Of a stretch of 22,430 nt of DNA, positions 1-8,104 are shown piece after piece. The notes beneath the pieces were generated by a model, which saw only the letters and a list, made by a program, of their open reading frames with translations, did not search any database and had not been told where the DNA came from. The DNA is from CAYPGT01 sp964512985 (lineage in GTDB: Bacteria > Cyanobacteriota > Vampirovibrionia > LMEP-6097): contig CAZELI010000032.1 of NCBI GenBank assembly GCA_964512985.1, forward strand, positions 1-22,430. Reading direction: 5' to 3'. The translations under genes and the position numbers were made by a program. How positions within the stretch are numbered: the first letter of the stretch is position 1; each line of letters starts with the position of its first letter.

Positions 1-109
1 GCGGGCTTTTTGCTTGGTAGCCACACCAGAGAGCTGGCTGTTTGAGAGGGATTAGGGCTGAATTGGGCAAAGCTCTCAAATGGGGGAAAGTGGCTGGTGG
101 GAGGAGACC
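1..109. other. GC-rich flank with nested inverted repeats
   Basis: This stretch is visibly richer in G and C than everything to its right. It contains two nested inverted repeats: AGCCAC (19-24) against GTGGCT (90-95), and TTTGAGAG (41-48) against CTCTCAAA (73-80). A convincing coding frame is not seen; the open frame starting at 42 runs antisense through the neighbouring gene and I regard it as a shadow. The change in composition next to the recombinase block suggests the flank of an inserted element, or a structured RNA or palindromic repeat. Which of these applies cannot be decided from one copy. Confidence 0.4.
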
Positions 110-1135
110 TCAATATGGCACCTCTATTGTTTTTGGATATGGAATCCACGCATTACTGTTATTTGTAGTTTTATTAAAAAAGGATTCAACTAAGTTCTTT
201 TTCTTCACGCTCATACGATTCCATACTTCTGGAGAAAGAACAATGTTTTCAGAATATCTTAGTGCAAGCTCCCAAATTAGTTTCAAGAACTCATTTTCAT
301 TGCTTGTTTCTAATTTTGTGATAACTGAGCTTATCAATGGACGCATACAAAGATTTGGTACAACAATATTGACAAGAGTTTGTTGTTCATTAGGAATTAT
401 ATCTAACGATATAGCTGATTTGAATAAAAAGTCATTTTGGTTGATGTGATTGCCATCAAAGTCAAAAAATGGAGTAAAGAAACTAGAAACAGCAAAAGGT
501 ACTGACCTAACACCACGTTGGTAAATATAAAAATCATGTTTATCCGTAGCGGCAAGGGCTTTTTTATACATATCATTTATATTGTCCATAAATACTTTTG
601 TTTCATATGTTTTATAAGCAAGCTGTATAGAAATAAATTGAGCTTCTGGTACTTGATCTTGCAGATTATTTCTACAAATTTCTAGCAAGTTATTTGTATT
701 TTTGGTAATTTGATAATATTCTTTGCAAAAGCTTCTATAACTTAGTAGAAGTGATTGCATGTTGTTGTTTAAATCAATAGACTGATCTTCAATTGGTCGA
801 AAAATAGTTTTATCGTGTTCTTTACAAAAACCTGGAAAACAGGAAGCTTCATTTATACCAATGGGCTCGCTAGAAGCAATTGGTATTCTATCCAAAGTTA
901 ATTTTGTGGTTAGCATTATCACATGATTTGTACTATCAGCTAAGTTCTTTAAAAGTTTTGATTTCTGAATTGAATGAGATTGGATTGGTTTCTTGGAGCA
1001 ATTTTCATATAAGCAAGATAGGCTTTTTTGATTTTTAAGTAATTGAAAAAAACTTCCCTTTAGCTTATTAATTTCGCTTTCATCTTTGAAGCCATATTGT
1101 GATTTTAGTTCATTGAAAAATTCTTCCGACAACAT
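110..1135 (-). CDS. Uncharacterised protein with N-terminal Cys/His metal-binding pattern
   Basis: A 341-residue protein I cannot assign to a named family. The N-terminal third carries a possible zinc site: C41 and C46, then a SHSIQ segment with H54, followed by C99, C104 and H107 in a GFCKEHD context. The pattern Cx4C...H...Cx4CxxH resembles treble-clef/HNH-like modules, but no complete HNH catalytic signature is visible, so nuclease activity is only a guess. The remaining roughly 230 residues look globular and soluble, with no signal peptide or membrane segment. The ATG lies 4 nt after the recombinase stop codon, so the two genes are probably co-transcribed; the ribosome binding site is weak (GAGTAAA). 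It is the last gene of the minus-strand block, next to the GC-rich flank. Confidence 0.75.
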   Translation of the reverse strand: MLSEEFFNELKSQYGFKDESEINKLKGSFFQLLKNQKSLSCLYENCSKKPIQSHSIQKSKLLKNLADSTNHVIMLTTKLTLDRIPIASSEPIGINEASCFPGFCKEHDKTIFRPIEDQSIDLNNNMQSLLLSYRSFCKEYYQITKNTNNLLEICRNNLQDQVPEAQFISIQLAYKTYETKVFMDNINDMYKKALAATDKHDFYIYQRGVRSVPFAVSSFFTPFFDFDGNHINQNDFLFKSAISLDIIPNEQQTLVNIVVPNLCMRPLISSVITKLETSNENEFLKLIWELALRYSENIVLSPEVWNRMSVKKKNLVESFFNKTTNNSNAWIPYPKTIEVPY

Positions 1136-1139
1136 AACA

Positions 1140-2723
1140 TTATATTTTACTCAACATACAAGAACTTAGCTGATTTATTTGTTCTTGCCATGAATAACTC
1201 AGAGCAATTTTATTTAAATCTGATACAAGTAAATCACTATGTCTACCATCAATAATATCTTTCACGATGTTTGGACTTAAATAAGCAAGATTCAAAATTC
1301 TAGTAATAAAGCTGTCCTGTTTTCCTTCCTTTCTTGAAATATCCATAAGAGTTATCCCCGACTCCAACCACTCTCTATACTGAAATCCTTTAGCAATATT
1401 CCAGAGCAAACTATTATTCAAGCCGACAGTTCTAACTCTTACTTTATCAAAGCCAGTGATGATATTTATGACTTTTCCATTGCTAGATAAATAAACATTC
1501 TCTAGTTCATCTGTACCTTGTTGAATCTCTACCCCTTGCCATTTCTGTAGATGTATAATCTTTTCTCTTTCAATCTCTATACGTACTTCATCGCCATCAA
1601 GAATTACTTTAGTTATAAGATATTGCATCAAGCTTCTGCGTTGTTCGAAAGTTAATTTATCCCAATTTATTTTAGCAAGCTCGTCTAACTCTTCTCTCTC
1701 AAGCAAGCTACCTATCCTAATAAATTCTTTCAAGCTTTCTGTTACTACTTCATCAATCTTTCTAGTTTTAAATCTTCTCTGGTCAGAGACATAGTATTCA
1801 TGTCTAACTTTTTTATTCTTAGTATTTTTGATACAAGCGTCACAGCGGTACATCTCTCCATTATTGTTGTAAAGCTTTTTGAATAGTAGATATCTGCCCA
1901 CGACCAGGTTACTAGAATCTCTATTCGCGTGATCTGCTAGTTTGGTTTGCACTTGATTCCAGAGACTCTCATCAATAAAACCCTCTTGCATACCATCATA
2001 AACATTCTTCTTGTGCCTAGCTTTGCCAATGTAAGTAGGGTTACGAAGTATGCGTCCAAGTCCTGCATGTCCCCACAGCATACATCCTCTGGTTCTATAT
2101 CCCTCATCGTTAAGTTTTTGTTTGAGTTCTAGTATTGAAGAAACTATAAGATAGCTCTTGAAAATATATTTAACATCTTCTGCTTCTTTGGTATTAATGT
2201 ATAGTTTTTTATTCTCTAATTTATAACCATGTGGCACATTGCCACCCATCCACATACCTTTCTTGCGGGAGTTAGCAATTTTATCTCTTATTCTTTCACC
2301 AGTTACTTCTCTTTCGAATTGAGCAAATGAGAGCAGAACGTTGAGGGTAAGCTTACCCATTGAGCTTGATGTGTTGAAGTGCTGGGTAACAGAAACAAAA
2401 CTGACTTCTTTTGCATCAAAAATTTCCATCATCTTGCTGAAGTCGATCAATGAACGAGATAATCTATCGACCTTGTAAACTACTACGCATTGTACATATC
2501 CTTTCTCAATATCATTAAGCAACTGCTGTAAACCAGGTCGTTTAGTGTTGGCTCCTGTAAAACCACCATCATCGTATCGTTTATAAAATTTCCAGCCATC
2601 GTGTTTTTGACTTTCGATATAGGCTTTAGCAGAATCAAATTGATTCTCTAAGCTATTGTATTCTTGATCCAAGCCTTCTTCTGTAGATTTACGAGTGTAT
2701 ATTGCACAATTGATTTTAACCAT
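1140..2723 (-). CDS. Large serine recombinase (resolvase/recombinase family)
   Basis: A 527-residue site-specific recombinase of the large serine type, expected to integrate, excise or invert DNA through a 5'-phosphoserine intermediate. The N-terminal catalytic domain shows the nucleophile S13 within IYTRKST and the arginines of DRLSR (R87, R90). A recombinase domain follows (about residues 160-270, MGGNVPHGYKL onward), then a shortened zinc-ribbon region. That region shows only one clear CxxC (CDAC) where two are usual. A C-terminal helical segment of the kind found in alphaproteobacterial members (SRKEGKQDSFITRIL) ends the protein. The ATG overlaps the end of the DUF2924 gene by 8 nt and is preceded by AAGGAA, so translational coupling is likely. 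The DUF2924-recombinase pair is a recurring arrangement in alphaproteobacterial prophage-like islands. It probably mobilises this block. Confidence 0.93.
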   Translation of the reverse strand: MVKINCAIYTRKSTEEGLDQEYNSLENQFDSAKAYIESQKHDGWKFYKRYDDGGFTGANTKRPGLQQLLNDIEKGYVQCVVVYKVDRLSRSLIDFSKMMEIFDAKEVSFVSVTQHFNTSSSMGKLTLNVLLSFAQFEREVTGERIRDKIANSRKKGMWMGGNVPHGYKLENKKLYINTKEAEDVKYIFKSYLIVSSILELKQKLNDEGYRTRGCMLWGHAGLGRILRNPTYIGKARHKKNVYDGMQEGFIDESLWNQVQTKLADHANRDSSNLVVGRYLLFKKLYNNNGEMYRCDACIKNTKNKKVRHEYYVSDQRRFKTRKIDEVVTESLKEFIRIGSLLEREELDELAKINWDKLTFEQRRSLMQYLITKVILDGDEVRIEIEREKIIHLQKWQGVEIQQGTDELENVYLSSNGKVINIITGFDKVRVRTVGLNNSLLWNIAKGFQYREWLESGITLMDISRKEGKQDSFITRILNLAYLSPNIVKDIIDGRHSDLLVSDLNKIALSYSWQEQINQLSSCMLSKI

Positions 2724-3132
2724 GTTTACGTTTCCTTAAATTAAAGAATAATGGTCCCGAAAGATGCTTACCGGTAATGAGCTTGGCGATCTGGCTTAAG
2801 CTATTAAACTCTTCACCGTTATAGATATATTTCTTCTCATAGACAAGCACGACATAAGTCTTACCTCTATATTCTTTGGTGATTTTTTGACCTTGATCTA
2901 GGTCATATTTAACTTTTTGTTTCTTGGTTCTATCGGTAGATTCTTCTAGAATCTTTCTGTATTTAGCTTTGAGCTTGCCGTATTTTTTCTCTTGGAGTTT
3001 ATAAGCTATAGTTCTTACCAAAAACACTTTGGTTCTGGGGAAATTATCAGGGATTAAATCGCTGTATTTTTGCTTTAATTCTTCGTAGCTTGCGTCTTGT
3101 AATTTCTCTATATCTCTCTGCATGACTACCAT
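2716..3132 (-). CDS. DUF2924 domain protein
   Basis: A 138-residue basic protein recognisable as DUF2924 by its C-terminal half. A strand-rich stretch around KEYRGKTYVVLVYEKKYIYN leads into the hallmark SLSQIAKLITG and then SGPLFFNLRKR. The N-terminus (DIEKLQDASYEELKQKYSDL) is helical. The biochemical role is not established; the family is nearly always found beside a large serine recombinase, as here, so a DNA-binding accessory role in recombination is a reasonable inference. Two in-frame ATGs exist (3132 and 3123), and neither has a strong ribosome binding site, so the start is uncertain by three codons. The gene is separated from the terminase gene upstream by a 92-nt gap holding an inverted repeat. 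Confidence 0.88.
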   Translation of the reverse strand: MVVMQRDIEKLQDASYEELKQKYSDLIPDNFPRTKVFLVRTIAYKLQEKKYGKLKAKYRKILEESTDRTKKQKVKYDLDQGQKITKEYRGKTYVVLVYEKKYIYNGEEFNSLSQIAKLITGKHLSGPLFFNLRKRKHG

Positions 3133-3162
3133 TGACGCTTGCTAGGCGCTCACAAGTCAAGT

Positions 3163-3203
3163 CATTGGGCGAAGCTTAACTAAAGTTCACCTTGCGCCCA
3201 ATG
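3163..3203. repeat. 9-bp inverted repeat with nested hairpin
   Basis: CATTGGGCG (3163-3171) is perfectly complementary to CGCCCAATG (3195-3203). The stem extends inward through AAG (3172-3174) and CTT (3191-3193) around one bulged G, and a smaller AACT/AGTT stem (3178-3187) sits in the loop. It lies between the terminase stop and the DUF2924 start. It lacks a following U-run on either strand, so it is not a classical intrinsic terminator. An mRNA-stability hairpin, a protein-binding palindrome or a small palindromic repeat element are alternatives. Confidence 0.6.
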
Positions 3204-3224
3204 TGGCTATATTTACTACCCAAA

Positions 3225-4685
3225 TCAACGCCAGCGATCAAACTCTCTACGTTCTATTTCTCCTATCTCACCTGGGATTATAAAGTGCCAATTGCCACTT
3301 TGCCACATGAGTACCTGAGTTGTACTATCTACCTGATCGTCAAATTTGCTATTAGGAAATTTTAGTAGTTCACTAATATATTCATCTAACCAAGTAGCCT
3401 GTTTTGGTAATAAGACTTGCCCTCTTTCAAACAAAGGAGTAGCTACCATTAAACGAGTCTTTTTATCTACGCTAGAACGCACAGTATGAACTAAAATATC
3501 CTTTTTTGTAAGCTCTTGAAGCAAAGGGGTTCCAGAAGCACTATCTTCAATCAAAACAGCCACTGGTGTATCAGGGTTATGCCACTTAGTCATTCGATAG
3601 TCATCAATAACTTTATTAAGAAGATTTGGATACTCTAGTTTGCCCCGGTAAACATTTTGAAGATAGTATTTTCTCGGGTTAGCTGTTTTAATATACCAAG
3701 TTGTGCAAACACTAAAATCATTGTTATCACCAGTTTTGCATGCCGTATCCCAGCTTAAGATTATACAGTCAGGCTTAAAAGGTAATTCCTTTGTGTCGTA
3801 GTATTTCAACCAATCACGTTTAACCAAACCACCTTCAAGAGGAGCTGGTTCTTGCTGGTATTGGCCTGCAAAGATATAGCTACCTGCATCTTTCTTAATT
3901 CCTTCCAAAATTGCAATTGAGTCTCTCTCAGGATGTAAAGCTTCACCTGCTTTCCTTATATGGGTGAATTTGCCGCAGTTCCAGGACTCATCCTTAATAG
4001 CAATAGCAGGCATTTTAAGATGAACCCAATTATCACTATTTGTAAGTAAATGTCCTGTTAAGTCGTTTTCATGAAGTCTCTGCATTACATTGATAATGAC
4101 ACCCTCTTCCTTATTGTTTAAACGGCTAATCAGGGTACTTGTATACCAGGTGTTGACCTTCTTTAAACCCAGGTCACTAGCTGCTTCGTCAGGCTTTAAA
4201 GGATCATCAATAATAATGAAATCTCCACCTCTTCCTGTTAGTGTTCCTTCAATTCCAGTCGCTAGTCTACCACCTTGCTTAGTAGTACTAAAATCGCTAG
4301 TTGCTTTTTTTGAAATGATGGTTTGAGGAAAGATTTCCTTATACCATTCACTCTGCATTACGCTAAGGCAGTCACGACCTAATGAGTCAGCAAGATCTTG
4401 GTTATAGCTAACACAAACTATATTTGTATTAGGTCTATGACCTAGTAGGAAAGCAGGAAGCGCTACTGAGAAGCAGATTGACTTGAGGTTTCTCGGTGGC
4501 AAATTGACTATTAATCTTTTGGTTCGACCTTCTAATATTTCATTTACTTGATGAGATATCACATCAATATGAAAATTATGCAGATATTTCTGCCCGCCAG
4601 TTACCTGTTTGAAACATTTACCCACAAATGTTCCAAAGTCATGTTTAATAGCTTTTTTCAAAGCCAAATATTCTTCTCTATTCAT
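3225..4685 (-). CDS. terL: Phage terminase large subunit
   Basis: A 486-residue DNA-packaging motor protein with both expected domains. The N-terminal ATPase has a P-loop-like LPPRNLKS (62-69), in place of the more usual PPRxGKS form, and a Walker B segment DFIIIDD (155-161). The C-terminal RNase H-fold nuclease shows the acidic residues D313 (SWDTACKTGD), E380-D381 (LIEDSASG) and D450/D453 (FDDQVDS). The length is normal and I see no frameshift. The ATG is preceded by AAAGGAG at 7 nt and overlaps the DUF5681 gene by 8 nt. In a complete phage this enzyme would act with a small terminase and a portal. No portal or head gene is present in the window, so it may serve a satellite, a gene-transfer-like particle, or simply be a prophage remnant. 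Confidence 0.94.
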   Translation of the reverse strand: MNREEYLALKKAIKHDFGTFVGKCFKQVTGGQKYLHNFHIDVISHQVNEILEGRTKRLIVNLPPRNLKSICFSVALPAFLLGHRPNTNIVCVSYNQDLADSLGRDCLSVMQSEWYKEIFPQTIISKKATSDFSTTKQGGRLATGIEGTLTGRGGDFIIIDDPLKPDEAASDLGLKKVNTWYTSTLISRLNNKEEGVIINVMQRLHENDLTGHLLTNSDNWVHLKMPAIAIKDESWNCGKFTHIRKAGEALHPERDSIAILEGIKKDAGSYIFAGQYQQEPAPLEGGLVKRDWLKYYDTKELPFKPDCIILSWDTACKTGDNNDFSVCTTWYIKTANPRKYYLQNVYRGKLEYPNLLNKVIDDYRMTKWHNPDTPVAVLIEDSASGTPLLQELTKKDILVHTVRSSVDKKTRLMVATPLFERGQVLLPKQATWLDEYISELLKFPNSKFDDQVDSTTQVLMWQSGNWHFIIPGEIGEIERREFDRWR

Positions 4686-5067
4686 TATTACGCTCCTTTA
4701 TTTTTCTTTCTACATATATATCAAGCAAGTCAGAATCCTCTTCTGAGAAGATTAATCTCATTGCTGCTTTCTCTTCCTCACTAGCTTCTACCGCTAAGAT
4801 TTGACCAAATACAAAAAACATAGCTCGCGTGTCACCTTTAACTGCTTTGTTTACAAGATGACGAAGCAATGCTTGCTTTTTAGAAAGGACAATAGTTTTG
4901 CCTCCTTCTTTAAGTATGACTTCCTGATCTAGTTCATTTTTCAGGATCTCATAAGTGTTTTTTATTTTCTTTGGTCTGCCTCTCGGGTTACCTGATTTGC
5001 CAGGTTTAAATTGGGTGGACTTTGGCGGTTTGCCAAAGCCCACTTTGTAGTCCTTCTTATTTTTCAT
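4678..5067 (-). CDS. DUF5681 protein, possible small-terminase-like DNA-binding subunit
   Basis: A 129-residue protein. Its N-terminus (VGFGKPPKSTQFKPGKSGN followed by PRGRPK) is the signature of DUF5681, a family found directly beside terminase large subunits in alphaproteobacterial prophages. The basic Gly/Pro-rich start suggests DNA binding. The rest is helical (SKKQALLRHLVNKAVKGD..., then EEEKAAMRLIFSEEDSD). The position immediately upstream of terL, the 8-nt overlap with it and the size make a small-terminase-like role plausible; this is inference from context, not demonstrated. A strong AAAGGAGG ribosome binding site precedes the ATG, which overlaps the methylase gene by 11 nt. Confidence 0.85.
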   Translation of the reverse strand: MKNKKDYKVGFGKPPKSTQFKPGKSGNPRGRPKKIKNTYEILKNELDQEVILKEGGKTIVLSKKQALLRHLVNKAVKGDTRAMFFVFGQILAVEASEEEKAAMRLIFSEEDSDLLDIYVERKIKERNNE

Positions 5068-6397
5068 CTCTAACCTCCTTTAGTGAGTCATATTTCATTC
5101 CAGTGGCTACATTTATAGCTTGCTTACCAGTTAATTGTTGGTAGCGCTCAATAGCAGTATCCACATAGATTGGATCAAGCTCTACTCCATAACAAATACG
5201 GTCAACTTTGTCAGCCGCAATTAGAGTAGAACCGCTACCTAAGAAGCTATCAAGCACAATATCATTACGCTTAGTAACATCCAGGATTGCATCCAAAATC
5301 ATCTGCACAGGTTTAACTGTTGGATGTAGTTCCAAATCCTCACGATTAGCGCCAAAGCTATTAACACCAGCGTAATCCCATACATTGGTTCTATAACGAC
5401 CATTAGCACCAAGTTGAACATTGTTGGTATGAGAAGCAGTACCATTTTTATAAACATAAACTAATTCATGTTTACTACGGTATAAACTACCCATGCCAGC
5501 ATTGTCCTTGTTCCATACACATAGATTCTTTAGTTCTGTGTAGTTTTTCTCTGCCGCTGTGATTAGTTCTTTTTGATGGCGCCAGTCCATGCAGATGTAG
5601 TGCAATGAACCATCATTACTATTAGCAACGATGCAGGCGATGAACTTATCAAGAAAAACAGTGAACTCATCACTAGTCATCTCACCACTTGCCATAGCGA
5701 ATTCTCTGTGCTTGATAGAACCTAATCCACATACATGTTTGTCAATCGAAACATTATATGGTGGATCAGTAAAAATCATCTGTGCTTTTTTACCATCCAT
5801 CAAATTTTCATAAGTGATTGGATTAGTAGAATCACCACAAATGATTCTGTGTTTGCCAAGCTGCCAAATGTCACCAAGCTTGGTAATAGGCTCACGATCA
5901 GGGTTGATCTCAGGAATTACATCTTCTTCACCTGAACTAGCGTCGATATCACTAATCATCAAATCAATATCAGTATTTTCAAATCCTGTGATATTTAAAT
6001 CAACATCTAAGTCCAACTGAGATAGTTCCTCAAACTCAAGAGCCAATATATCCTCATCCCATTTACCATTTAGGGTGAGTTTGTTGTCAGCTATCCTATA
6101 GAGCCTTTTGTATTCTTCAGTTAGATAATTAATGAGAATAACTGGTGCATGTTTGAGACCTAGCTTTTTAGCGGCGAGGTATCTTCCATGTCCAGCGATG
6201 ATCTCATTATTATCATCTAGTATTATTGGATTGATGAAATCAAACTGCTCAATACTAGCTGCTATCTGATCGACCTGCTTATTATCGTGAAGCCTTGCAT
6301 TCTTTATGTATGGCTTCATTTTATCTACATCAAAGCAGTAGTTAAACTGCAATTTTGATGTTTCTATGTCTTCTCTGATTCTCTGTATCTTTTTCAT
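5057..6397 (-). CDS. ParB-like domain / DNA methyltransferase fusion
   Basis: A 446-residue protein that joins a ParB/sulfiredoxin-like N-terminal domain (about residues 25-117, with IIAGHGR at 66-72) to a DNA methyltransferase. The methylase shows catalytic DPPY at 211-214 and the AdoMet-binding DSFLGSGS at 383-390. DPPY precedes the AdoMet loop, a beta-class-like order, so N6-adenine or N4-cytosine methylation is expected. No partner restriction enzyme lies in this operon, so it is probably a phage-type orphan methylase. I prefer the start at 6397: AAAGGAA lies 7 nt upstream (6405-6411), whereas the longer ATG at 6436 has no ribosome binding site and falls within a palindrome. This is the first gene of the minus-strand block and overlaps DUF5681 by 11 nt. 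Confidence 0.9.
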   Translation of the reverse strand: MKKIQRIREDIETSKLQFNYCFDVDKMKPYIKNARLHDNKQVDQIAASIEQFDFINPIILDDNNEIIAGHGRYLAAKKLGLKHAPVILINYLTEEYKRLYRIADNKLTLNGKWDEDILALEFEELSQLDLDVDLNITGFENTDIDLMISDIDASSGEEDVIPEINPDREPITKLGDIWQLGKHRIICGDSTNPITYENLMDGKKAQMIFTDPPYNVSIDKHVCGLGSIKHREFAMASGEMTSDEFTVFLDKFIACIVANSNDGSLHYICMDWRHQKELITAAEKNYTELKNLCVWNKDNAGMGSLYRSKHELVYVYKNGTASHTNNVQLGANGRYRTNVWDYAGVNSFGANREDLELHPTVKPVQMILDAILDVTKRNDIVLDSFLGSGSTLIAADKVDRICYGVELDPIYVDTAIERYQQLTGKQAINVATGMKYDSLKEVRDEK

Positions 6398-6414
6398 ATA
6401 CGTGTTCCTTTTAT

Positions 6415-6436
6415 TTGACCAAATTCCATTGGTCAA
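6415..6436. promoter_or_regulatory. Perfect palindrome upstream of methylase gene, candidate operator
   Basis: TTGACCAA (6415-6422) and TTGGTCAA (6429-6436) form a perfect 8-bp inverted repeat with a 6-nt spacer. It lies 18 nt upstream of the preferred methylase start codon. Its position at the head of the minus-strand block fits an operator that would control the whole block. The protein that would bind it is unknown; no regulator gene adjoins it. Confidence 0.45.
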
Positions 6437-6459
6437 CTTTTTTCTATGCCTATTAAAAT

Positions 6460-6474
6460 CCTTATAAAATAAGG
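6460..6474 (-). terminator. Weak hairpin in the gap after the DUF2779 gene
   Basis: CCTTAT (6460-6465) and ATAAGG (6469-6474) form a 6-bp stem with a 3-nt loop. Read on the minus strand it is followed by ATTTTAATAGG, so it could weakly terminate transcripts leaving the DUF2779 gene; it could equally belong to the promoter of the methylase block. The rest of 6437-6627 is AT-rich and I see no gene in it. Confidence 0.25.
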
Positions 6475-6627
6475 GTTTTTGTAGATAGCCTTATATGTGT
6501 ACGACTACTGCCAAAAAGTGCCTCTACTTTACGAATATACTACAGTTGAAAAATTATTCTCAAAAGAATTATTAAACTTTACTCATTTTAGGTGACATCT
6601 AATTTACAAACAAAACATACTATGCAT

Positions 6628-8103
6628 TTACAATTTTGCAAGTATTTTCCATATCTCTACCATCGCCAAAGTGTCGAGCCTGCAATAATTCAGGAGATTG
6701 CTTCTAACAGTTCTGATTTGTACTTCATCGCTAATCTCTCTGAGTTGCACAAAAGCTCTAGAGGCGCTCGCACCTTCTGATATTTCTAAATCGCTATATT
6801 TAAGTTCAGGGACTAGAGCTGGTAGCACCTTCTTGATAGAGAAACTTCCTTGCATATCCGGATGATAGTAGTCTCGCTTTTGAAAAGGAATCATTAGATC
6901 AAAGAACCTTTCTACTACTGCTTCTATATTATGCTTTAAGTCAGGAAAATATTCGCCTAGCTTCTTGAGTATGCCGGCTTCAAAACTACGGTTATAGACA
7001 ACAATACTTCCCGTAGCTGGCAAGTCTGATAGCAAAGTAGTTATAAAATCCTTACGTGGATCTTGCTTAGGGTCTGCTAAGAATTCCTTGTGTTGCAGTT
7101 CCGCTTCTGGTGTCTCTAAGATATGCAAAGAATACTGAAACGGTATCTGCTCAAAGGGTCTAGTACCGGCATGCTGGGGTATAGCGTCCTGGTAAGTCTC
7201 AAAATCTAAGAATGCTAGAGGAAATTTGAGTTTAGAGATCTCTTGCTTAATCGCTTCTCTATTAATATGAATCTTATTCTGAATATAACTCTCGATCTGC
7301 TGTATGTGTTTATTACTAAGTTGAGATAGAACGGATTTGGTGAGAGGTATATCTTCAAGCTTGATATAGCCTTGGTTATATAGCTCCCAGTCCTTACCCC
7401 TGGCGTTACTCAAGCTAAATACCGAGATCTCAGGTACGTGAGACCAGCAGTAAGATTTAAAATCACATTCATAAGGTTTATCACAATGTGCCCCGATCTT
7501 TATCTCAGGCTCATTTCCTGCTAAAGCCTGTTGCATTTTAGTAACTACATTTGGAACATGCTTAGCTTTGGTGAATAACTCTTGTGTAAAATCCTCTATC
7601 TTAAACAGCTCTTCTAGCTTGAGTTCTACGCCATCATAAGTATATTCGTTATTAATATTAATGAGAGACGCTTTAGTAATTTTGTAGCCGAGGCTCTGGA
7701 GTATATAGACCTGGAATGATAAATCTTCTAGGTATATGTCTTTGGCTCCGGTAGAGCTTTTGACCTCGTATATTTCTAAACCTTCGGGAGTCTTGACCAA
7801 AATATCTAGCATCGCAAAACAGCCATCATAATCAAACGTAGCTTCGTAGATAGTTATAGCAGGATTAGTATCTAATAGCTCCTTAGTGCGAGCAATCATG
7901 CCGGTGAAATTCTTAGGATCAAATTCGATTTCTACTCCACCGGGGAATAGTTTCTGTGCAAGCTTGCCAACCTCTGTGCCTCTATCAAAAATCGCTTGCT
8001 TTGCCTCGGTTACTTTAGATTTGAGTTCAGGTTTATTTTTAAGAAGCCATAAAGCCTTATGGCATTGGAGACCTTTTAGGTATTGGGATTTGGAAAGGGG
8101 CAT
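6628..8103 (-). CDS. DUF2779 protein: Cas4/RecB-like nuclease fused to RNase H-fold exonuclease-like domain
   Basis: A 491-residue two-domain protein of the DUF2779 family. The N-terminal half resembles Cas4/AddB PD-(D/E)XK nucleases. Its metal-ligand residues are D100 (AMLDIL), E113 and K115 (YEVKSS), and a probable Fe-S cysteine set is formed by C14 with C207, C213 and C219. The C-terminal half begins with FLDFETY (D300, E302) and ends with YCRLDTLAMVEIW, the shape of a DnaQ-like (DEDD) exonuclease. The product is therefore expected to process DNA ends, but the family's physiological role is not settled. I chose the ATG at 8103 because the protein then begins MPLSKSQYLKGLQC, as family members do, and starts 1 nt after the preceding stop; an in-frame ATG at 8121 would add six residues. 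It is co-transcribed with the exonuclease gene upstream. Confidence 0.9.
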   Translation of the reverse strand: MPLSKSQYLKGLQCHKALWLLKNKPELKSKVTEAKQAIFDRGTEVGKLAQKLFPGGVEIEFDPKNFTGMIARTKELLDTNPAITIYEATFDYDGCFAMLDILVKTPEGLEIYEVKSSTGAKDIYLEDLSFQVYILQSLGYKITKASLININNEYTYDGVELKLEELFKIEDFTQELFTKAKHVPNVVTKMQQALAGNEPEIKIGAHCDKPYECDFKSYCWSHVPEISVFSLSNARGKDWELYNQGYIKLEDIPLTKSVLSQLSNKHIQQIESYIQNKIHINREAIKQEISKLKFPLAFLDFETYQDAIPQHAGTRPFEQIPFQYSLHILETPEAELQHKEFLADPKQDPRKDFITTLLSDLPATGSIVVYNRSFEAGILKKLGEYFPDLKHNIEAVVERFFDLMIPFQKRDYYHPDMQGSFSIKKVLPALVPELKYSDLEISEGASASRAFVQLREISDEVQIRTVRSNLLNYCRLDTLAMVEIWKILAKL

Positions 8104-8104
8104 G

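Noticed and set aside
42..449. Plus-strand open frame of 135 codons.
   Set aside because: It runs antisense through the conserved-looking Cys/His protein gene, has no ribosome binding site and its translation is low-complexity hydrophobic; a shadow frame.
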